Assembly: GCA_016081115.2 (NCBI GenBank)
Contig: JABTTQ020002849.1
Coordinates: 124,001-188,000, forward strand
Length of the DNA: 64,000 nucleotides
Direction of reading: 5' to 3'
DNA from: Rehmannia glutinosa
Taxonomy: Eukaryota; Streptophyta; Magnoliopsida; Lamiales; Orobanchaceae
Below are positions 57,469-64,000 of this stretch, piece after piece. Made by a program: the position numbers and the translations under genes. Position 1 is the stretch's first letter. Each line of letters opens with the position of its first letter. The notes below the pieces were generated by a model. It had not been told where the DNA came from. It did not search any database and saw nothing but the letters and a program-made list of their open reading frames with translations.

Positions 57469-57640
57469 AAAATGAACAAGACACCACTATTTATTGTAAG
57501 ATAATTCTTAACCAATGGCTAGGATTTATTTGATCTAATGACTAAAATTCAGTATAAAATGAACAAGACACTCTTATTTATATTAAGACACTTCCTAACC
57601 AGTCGCTAGGATTCATTTTATCCACTGGCTAAAATTCGTC
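57469..57640 (+). repeat. Two-copy tandem repeat, period about 87 bp
   Basis: AAAATGAACAAGACAC starts both copies (57469 and 57556), each followed by a CTAACCA-x-T-x-GCTAGGATT segment. It may belong to an unrecognised LTR; its relation to copia D is unclear. Confidence 0.6.
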
Positions 57641-58135
57641 AACTAGAAGTATCTTCTAAAATATCTAGCTTCCTAGAAGATTCTACGATTCTACAAGCTA
57701 ATTTCTTTCAAATAATATCTCTAAGATATTTTCCTAAGATATTTCTAGACAAATTCTAGAACTTTGGCTATTTGGGCTTGAACTCTTATTTTATCTTTTA
57801 ACTGCAAAATATATTTTCAAGCCCAATAGTATTTGTACCCAAATCAAGTTTTAATTTCAACACCCTTTGCTTGGAAAATGCTGTAACTTAGGAAAGGCGA
57901 CTGGGCAGAGCCTAGTATAGTAACTTACCTTATTTATTCTCTGAGTGATTTGGTTTTTTTTTTTGACGGCAGTAATTTGGTTTTATTAGTTTTAAAGGTC
58001 AATGACAATTCATCCTTCTAAACTTTATCAAGTTCAGAATTTTTGGTTTTGGGCATAGAGTCTTTTGACTACTATTTAATTCTCTCATTTGAAGTAAATT
58101 TTAAGGCCAGGTATTCTATAAGCTTTTATTTTGAA
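57641..58135. other. About 0.5 kb without recognised content
   Basis: AT-rich, with short repeats of ATCTCTAAGATATT type. No gene is seen. Confidence 0.5.
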
Positions 58136-59679
58136 CTAGTTTTTGACCCGTGCGATGCACGAGATGTAATGTGTTGAGTTGTATAAAGTAAATAATTATA
58201 CTATACAACAATATAATGCATATATAAAAAAAACCATGTCATATCACCAAAAAAAAATTACAAATTTTGGAATACTTCTTTGTACACTACATTATTTGTT
58301 TGTTTATCGTTCGATGTATCATTGCCACAAATTAATATTTTCAAGCCTCTAGGGTTGGTTACACGGGAAACATCAACGTATAATTGGCCGTGACTGAAGA
58401 CTGAATTCTTTAGGTACAGACCGACGTGAGAAAGAGACTGTCCTTGACTTTTATTTATTGTCATGGCATACGAAACGATAAGAGGAAACTGTCTTAGCTG
58501 GAACTTGAAGGGAATTATTAGATCAGATGGGGTTAGCGTCATTCGAGGAATCAAAACTTTATGACCGACATTTGCTCCCGTAAGAATTTTACATTCAAGT
58601 ACATGTGCGCTAAGCCTCGTAATGACCAACCTCGTACCGTTGCACAACCCAATCGAATAGTCTATGTTCCTCAGGAACATTACAGGAGTCCCAACCTTCA
58701 AATGCAGTTCGCGATTAGGAACGCCGGAATATCTTATACCACTTAAGAATTCTGGTCTGTGCAGATCATGCAAGAAGTCAACATTTGCATCTGATTTGCA
58801 AGTGCTATCTGAGCTCAAATACGTATGACCCTCAGATGAGTTCATTGAAGTCATATACTGATTTATGGACTCAACGACATCCAGGGTCAGTGCTAAGATA
58901 GCTTTATCCTTCAAGTATGTCGGATCATCAGTGGCATCTGTAAACATTGGATAAGTATTTTTGGTAATAGTAGAAATTGGATCACCAGATGATTGGAGCA
59001 AATTATCTTCAGGAATATCAATAGTGGCACAACCATCATTCGCTCCTCTAATTGTTCCATCTCCAATGCTAGCGATCCATTCAGAAAATCTCTTCAAATC
59101 TTCATAATCATCTGTTTCACCCAGACTTTGAAGCCGCATGTTTTTGGTCAGTCTAAGAACCTTGCAATCTTTACATAAATACGATGAATTTATCGTGGCA
59201 TTGACAATATCCTACCGGCTTTCCTTAGGTACAACAGGAAATATTTGTCTAAAGTCCCCACCAAACACGACTGTTTTACCTCCAATTGGGACGTCGGGAT
59301 TATCCGGGAATGTGGCACTCATAATGTCTCATATACTTTTGTCCACTGCCTGAAAGCAATACTTGTTCATCATTGGAGCTTCATCCCATATGATGAGTTT
59401 ACAACGAACAATCAATTTGGCAAGCAGACTCCCCATTTTGATTTCGCACGTGGACTATTCATTTGGATTAATGGGTATTACAAATCGAGAGTGTGCCGTC
59501 CTTCCGCCAGACAATAGAAGAGCATCTACCCCGCTGGATGCCACATTCAGTATAATATGCCCTTAAGATCTCAACCCCGAAGATAAAGCCCTCCACAAAT
59601 ATGTTTTACCAGTACCTCCATATCCATACACAAAGAATATACGACCTCTATTCGATTGAACAACACGCATTATTTTAGA
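58136..59679 (-). mobile_element. Helitron 2, 3' end and helicase part
   Basis: On the reverse strand the helicase is followed by a hairpin (CTCGTGC/GCACGGG type) and CTAG at 58139-58136, then T, a standard Helitron 3' end. The 5' end and Rep domain are not found; at about 59680 the sequence changes to a hAT-like end. It is a truncated autonomous-type Helitron. Confidence 0.75.
58258..59679 (-). pseudogene. Helitron PIF1-like helicase (stops, truncated)
   Basis: Reverse-strand motifs in order: Walker A GYGGTGKTYLW (59602-59630), Walker B IIWDEAPMMNKY (59370-59395), VVFGGDFRQIFPVVPKESR (59220-59275), then an open stretch of 293 codons (59139-58258) with LKVGTPVMFLRNID, SYAMTINKSQGQSL (motif V/VI region) and HGQLYVDVSRV. 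It would unwind DNA in rolling-circle transposition. Stops lie near 59564, 59450, 59330 and 59210. The N-terminal HUH Rep nuclease is absent. Confidence 0.9.
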
Positions 59680-59684
59680 ATCAA

Positions 59685-59829
59685 TACCCATTACTCGACC
59701 CATACTCGCCATGGTCTAAAACTTAATACCTATTACTTGCCTCATACCCGTTAATTGGATCCATACCTGCCCCAAACGAGACAAATTTAGTTCGGGTCTG
59801 GTCTTTACCCGGACCCATTGCCATCCCTA
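59685..59829 (-). mobile_element. hAT-like terminal fragment
   Basis: The reverse strand starts TAGGGATGGCAATGGG, a common hAT start, followed by repeats of GGGTATGGG/GGGTAAT type. The other terminus is not found. Confidence 0.4.
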
Positions 59830-60088
59830 TTAACAACCTCTCTACAAAACCAAATGAAATTTCAAGAAAGGATGTCAAATAACAGATTAAACCATAATAA
59901 GCACATCATTTTCCTGTAACACCCAACACCAACTTTTGTGCATAACAATTTCCTTTCTTCTACTATGTAGATGTTTATATATAGCATTTATACATAATGA
60001 CAAAAACTTTTAGTAACCTTACATGTAGCTTGTAACCAAGCTTTAATACCCATTTACTTATTGATAATATGAAGATGTTTAGCTATAG
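59830..60088. other. No recognised content
   Basis: AT-rich; no gene or repeat seen. Confidence 0.5.
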
Positions 60089-60349
60089 TAGAGCTGTCAA
60101 TTTCGGTCCGGCCCGGTAGGCTGGCCTGACCGACCAGATAATAGGGTTGGGCTGGGCTATATTTTCTTAGGCCCAAAATGAGTCGGGCTTTTCCGGCCCA
60201 AAAAATCGGGCCGGCCCGATCTGTCTTTTTTCTTTGTATTTTCTTAGGTTGGCGGGCCCGACTGAAAAAATTGCGGACCGATTACGGTTTGGCAAGGCTT
60301 GATTTTTTGCTTTGGTCCAGCAGGCCGGTCCGACCCGTTTGACACCTCT
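60089..60349. mobile_element. hAT-type MITE
   Basis: Terminal inverted repeats are TAGAGCTGTCAA at the left and TTTGACACCTCT(A) at the right. Flanks are AGCTATAG on both sides (60081-60088 and 60350-60357), the 8-bp duplication expected for hAT. The interior is GC-rich with repeated GGCCCGG/CCGGCCC words and no coding. Confidence 0.82.
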
Positions 60350-60357
60350 AGCTATAG

Positions 60358-61211
60358 TATTAATAATTACATAGAATGCCAACTCCTTAACAACTTCTTA
60401 CAGGTAATTTTTTGCCTAGCTTCAAATATCACACATTTTTAGCCTCTTACCTCCAAATCTTCCCTCTGGTATACCATTTGAAATAAACTAAAAAAGTAAA
60501 CACCATGTCGGTCCTCGTGTTATGCAACTTGTCTGATGAGTCATAACTTGCTTACATCTGAAATACCAAAAGAAGAACAACACAGTCCTCGTGCTTATGC
60601 AATTTGGATATTTCAACACCTTTCACACTCATGTTCTGCACAAGCATATTTTGGATTAGCAGTAGAATATTACTCGGGGAACTTTTCCAAATTATGTAGT
60701 GTAAGCCACCACATCAAAAGGGAAAACCTAATGAAAATTACCTTTCTCCATTGCCCTCTCCATTTATTGAATTGCCACCATACAATCTTCCTGGAATTGA
60801 ATTACCAATGGAGAAGTGCATGGTGTCAACTTCATAGCCATGACAGTTCGTGTTGTTGCACGTATCAAGTGATTCCTTTACATCCATCCATCTTGTTTAA
60901 CAAGATTAACACTCGCCAACAGATTTTAAAGTGAGGGGCAAAAAAACTCGTTTGCCAATTGAAGATTGACTCTGCTTATGTCAAAGTATCTTGAATTTTC
61001 ACTGAATCCCTGAAAATTCAAAATATCCATTTCAACACAAAATAATAGTAAGTGCCATGATAAGCTTATCACACCCCTATCCTATAATAAGCCAAAATTC
61101 GAGTACAAATAAATATTCATTTTCTATTATGAACACTCCAAACTGTTAATTTGGGATGCTAACAAATGAGAGGTTCAAATGCCTTAACCAAGAAACCATT
61201 TGAAGATGAGC
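60358..61211. other. About 0.85 kb without recognised content
   Basis: Short open frames occur (for example 60536-60934, 132 codons) but none resemble a known protein. No repeats or ends are recognised. Confidence 0.45.
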
Positions 61212-61590
61212 CACTACTACAAAAAAGCCAATCCACTGTCTATTAGTAAAGCAACCATTGTTAGAGCCACTGGTATTAAAAGCATGAACTTTTGACAGCG
61301 GCTTATAACCGATGTCGTTTTCTATAAAGACACCGGTTTTAAACCGCTGTCTTAGAGATAAAATATCCGCTTTCTAAGACCCTGATGTTAAAAGTTTATA
61401 TTTTTGACACCGGTTTAGAACCGCTGTCTTTTGATGAATAAACATCGAGCATTCCCATCGGTTTTAAACCGGTGTTGTTTAGTTCAAATACACCGGTTCA
61501 AAACCGTTGTCTTAATGTTTTTAGAAGCAGTTTTAAAAATGTTGTTTGTTTTCGCAAAGACAGCGGTTCGAAGCCGATGTTTGACATATC
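61212..61590 (+). mobile_element. CACTA-type terminus with subterminal repeats (one end only)
   Basis: It begins CACTACTACAAAAAAGCC. From 61290 to 61585 it holds about eight copies of GACACCGGTTTAAAACCG-like palindromic motifs in both orientations, the CACTA subterminal pattern. The matching right end is not seen before copia J, so the element is truncated or its other end has diverged. The repeat word differs from that of CACTA G. Confidence 0.6.
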
Positions 61591-62139
61591 AAACATAAAA
61601 GATATCTTTTGTATGAAATTTAAATTTGTAACCACTCGATATAATACAAAGCTACAAAAAATCCAATATCAATAAGCAATTCATCATGAAATCCAATTCC
61701 ACCAACCAACAAAAAGGGTAATACCAAAGTCACCAATATCCAAAATCCAATAAAAGTACTAGTAACGAAGTTTCCTTTCGATAAAGCAACTACAAAGTCA
61801 TAATCCAATTCCATCAACCAACAAAAAGGCTATATACATTCAACTAAAGGCAACAAAATCCAGATCAACATTGCTCCTATCATTCAAGCTTTCAAAAATA
61901 TTCTAACTATATCCATTCTTTTAAGCACCTGGACAAAATAATACCATAACAATCAAATGGTTATTCGACTACATATAGGGAGTGTATGCAAACTCTACAA
62001 AAAGTTATTCTCATCTTCCACCTAAAAAATATAACTATTTTCTCCAGGTAGAAGCTGAGAATCCACTTTGAGAACATTAACTATTTAACTCAATAAATTA
62101 TTTGATGTATTATAACAACCATTTTACCAACCTAAGAAA
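61591..62139. other. No recognised gene
   Basis: AT-rich. A CCAATTCCA(T/C)CAACCAACAAAAAG segment is present twice (about 61693 and 61805). No coding or termini are seen. Confidence 0.45.
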
Positions 62140-62617
62140 TGTCAAAAATATAAAGCCACTTTAGTAGGCTTAGTGCATTTGATAGATCAATAGCCCACCT
62201 TTGTGGACTAATGGGTGATTTAATTATTCCCACATGGGTGGCTAAATGAAGTAATTGGGAAATGAGTCATTCCTTCAATGAAGGCATGCTGGAGTTTGCC
62301 TATAAAAGGCATCAATGGGCAATGCAAAAATCATCCCAAAAACAAATTGTGTAAGTCTCAATTTGTAAATCTTTTCTCAGTTTAAAGAGTGTTTGTTTCT
62401 CCTATTTCAAGAGAGAAAGAGTGATATAGTTTCTCCTTGTATTTAGAGAGAAAGTGTTGTAATCCCTATTTTATAGTGAATTGCTCCTACACTTGCCCGT
62501 GGTTTTTACCTCAAATTTATTTGGGGGTTTTCCACGTAAAAATATTCGTGTCATTTTACCTTTATTTTTCCGCATCACTATTGTCAATGCTTTGTTCCGG
62601 TCCATAATTACCTAACA
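62140..62617 (+). repeat. 5' LTR of copia J
   Basis: The end is fixed by TTACCTAACA before the primer site. The start (TGTCAAAAAT) is the best TG upstream and is less sure without the 3' LTR. A TATA-like CTATAAAAGG lies near 62301. Confidence 0.7.
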
Positions 62618-62618
62618 G

Positions 62619-62631
62619 TGGTATCAGAGCC
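62619..62631 (+). other. Primer-binding site of copia J
   Basis: TGGTATCAGAGCC matches initiator-Met tRNA, one base after the LTR. Confidence 0.92.
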
Positions 62632-62728
62632 ATTGGTTTAGGGGTTACTGTTCACGGGTTACTAATCACGCACTATTCACGTGAATAGTGAAATTCGGTT
62701 CAAGTGAAATTTAATCGGTGTGAACAAA

Positions 62729-63655
62729 ATGCCGACGAAGTTCGATGTAGAGAAGTTCAATGGGAATAATTTCTCATTGTGGAAAATAAAGATTAAGTCA
62801 ATTTTGAGGAAAGACAATTGCTTGTCGGCAATTGGAGACAGGCCCGCAGATATCACCGACGATGCCAAGTGGAACGAGATGGACGACAATGCAATTGCTG
62901 ATCTGCACTTAACATTAGCCGATGGAGTGTTATCCAGTGTGACGGAGAAGAAGACGACAAAGGAGATATGGGATACTCTAACAAAATTGTACGAGGCCAA
63001 GTCACTTCACAACAAGATTTTCTTAAAAAGAAAATTGTATACTCTTCGTATGGCGGAAACCACTTCGGTGACTGACCATATCAACACCTTGAATACTCTA
63101 TTTTTGCAACTCACCTCAATGGGATACAAAATAGAAGTTGTTGAACGTGCGGAACTTTTGCTCCAAAGTTTACTAGATTCGTACGATCAACTCATCATCA
63201 ACCTGACGAACAACGTCCTTTCGGACTATCTAGTCTTCGAGGAAATTGCAACCTCTATACTAGAAGAGGAGAGCAGGCGCAGAAACAAAGAGGACAGACA
63301 AGCAAGTTCGCAGCAAGCGGAAGCTTTAGCGGTGGTGAGAGGAAGATCCACGGAACGTGGCTCCAGTGGGAGTCAAAATCATGGTAGATCAAAATCCAGG
63401 AGTAAAAAGAACATTAAGTGCTACAATTGTGGTAAAAGAGGGCACTTCAAGAAGGATTGTTGGAGTAAGAAGAGTGGCGACCCTGAGTCATCAAATGCTC
63501 AAGGGAATGTTGCAAGTACCTCTGAAAATGGAGAAGTTTTATACGGCGAAGCAACAACCAACGCCGAAAGGCGTAAAATTATTTTCCGATGTCCGGCTTT
63601 TAGACTCAGAGCAACCTGGCACATGACCTCCGCGAGAATGGTTTCACACATATGA
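62729..63655 (+). CDS. gag: Copia J gag, running into a frameshifted protease
   Basis: ATG at 62729 starts MPTKFDVEKFNGNNFSLWKI, a standard copia gag. The UBN2-type domain follows (KEIWDTLTKLYEAKSLHNKI), then a basic Arg/Ser-rich linker and a CCHC knuckle at 63419-63460 (CYNCGKRGHFKKDC). There are no stops for about 285 codons. Near 63580-63600 small indels shift the frame at the protease active site (LDS in one frame, ATWHMTSAR in the next), and the frame ends at 63653-63655. Gag alone looks intact and could in principle package RNA. Confidence 0.88.
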   Translation: MPTKFDVEKFNGNNFSLWKIKIKSILRKDNCLSAIGDRPADITDDAKWNEMDDNAIADLHLTLADGVLSSVTEKKTTKEIWDTLTKLYEAKSLHNKIFLKRKLYTLRMAETTSVTDHINTLNTLFLQLTSMGYKIEVVERAELLLQSLLDSYDQLIINLTNNVLSDYLVFEEIATSILEEESRRRNKEDRQASSQQAEALAVVRGRSTERGSSGSQNHGRSKSRSKKNIKCYNCGKRGHFKKDCWSKKSGDPESSNAQGNVASTSENGEVLYGEATTNAERRKIIFRCPAFRLRATWHMTSARMVSHI

Positions 63656-64000
63656 ACCAATCTACGGAGGATCTCAGTATTTATGGGGGATGATCATGCC
63701 TTGGATATTCTTGGTATTGGTACTATCAAAATAAAAATGTTTGATGGTACGATTCGCACCATTCGTGGAGGTACGACATGTGAAGGGCCTACGGAAGAAT
63801 CTTTTGTCCTTAGGACAATTGGATGATGTTGGATGTAAAACTCATATTGAGGATGGGATCATGAAGATCGTGAAGGGAGAGATTGTAGTAATGAAGGGGG
63901 AGAAACTCGCTGCGAATTTGTATATGCTTAAATGTGAGACAATGCAAGGAGGAGAAGCTTATGTTGCAGTTGCAGGTTCAGCAGAAGAATCAACGATAAT
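63590..64000 (+). pseudogene. Copia J protease and start of GAG-pre-integrase (frameshifted)
   Basis: Pieces in changing frames: LDS and TWHMTS (63602-63635), a stop at 63653, FMGDDHALDILGIGTIKIKM (63685-63740), a second shift near 63765, then VRHVKGLRKNLLSLGQLDDV (63773-63832) and an open frame to the window end (LAANLYMLKCETMQGGEAYV). Confidence 0.85.

Larger units (their letters stand above)
62140..64000 (+). mobile_element. Copia element J, 5' part, continuing past the window
   Basis: 5' LTR, exact primer site, gag and protease lie in order. It is the least decayed coding region in the window apart from frameshifts in the protease. Integrase onward lies outside. Confidence 0.9.

Noticed and set aside
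57360..57640. 3' LTR of copia D
   Set aside because: No similarity to the 26219-27300 leader region was found by eye.
60536..60934. 132-codon open frame as a gene
   Set aside because: Composition and sequence resemble nothing known, and there are no supporting exons or signals.

Overview
This window is intergenic heterochromatin-like DNA from a flowering-plant nuclear genome, most likely a eudicot. It is AT-rich and built almost entirely of transposable elements inserted into one another. No intact, clearly single-copy host gene was found. The organism call rests on plant Ty1/copia and Ty3/gypsy families, initiator-Met tRNA primer sites, Helitron, CACTA and hAT ends, tRNA-derived SINEs, and captured fragments of plant genes (NAD synthetase, SnRK2 kinase, L18p/L5e ribosomal protein, PLD-zeta, DAA1-like AAA ATPase). 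The species cannot be named from the sequence.

Layout, left block (1-24785): a LINE remnant (1-290) precedes copia element A (296-24785, + strand). A is split twice. A Helitron (1716-14078) sits in its protease region and carries copia B (2403-9985, TSD ATAAT) and a SINE. Copia C (15237-22799, - strand, TSD AATAC) sits between its integrase and reverse transcriptase. B and C belong to one SIRE/Maximus-like family that keeps gag and a broken RT but lacks protease and integrase at the same place in both copies, so the family looks non-autonomous.

Middle block (24786-57450): after an organelle-like patch and about 1 kb without recognised content, copia D begins near 26219. Its gag is interrupted by gypsy E (27692-54209), whose LTRs exceed 3.4 kb and whose coding part is gag-protease only. 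A CACTA element G (32764-40800, TSD TGG) sits in the E protease. G carries exons of NAD synthetase, SnRK2 and an L18p/L5e protein in one orientation, plus a SINE and a young copia H (33376-37312, TSD CCTTC). H itself carries fused first-exon pieces of PLD-zeta and a DAA1-like AAA ATPase. The E 3' LTR was hit by the non-autonomous gypsy F (46481-52499, - strand, TSD GAGGC). A 3.5 kb segment covering the G end, E pol tail, E LTR start and F LTR start was then tandemly duplicated (40676-44180 / 44181-47690). D resumes at 54210 and ends near 57450.

Right block (57450-64000): a Helitron 3' end with a degenerate helicase (58136-59679, - strand), a hAT-like end, a hAT MITE (60089-60349), a CACTA-like terminus (61212 onward) and the 5' part of a copia element J (62140 to the window edge).

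Five perfect target-site duplications (ATAAT, AATAC, CCTTC, TGG, GAGGC) and reading frames that rejoin across the inserts support the nesting order. The most notable content is the gene-fragment cargo of CACTA G and of copia H, followed by the GC-rich palindrome clusters in LTRs of unrelated families, which vary far more between LTR copies than the sequence around them.
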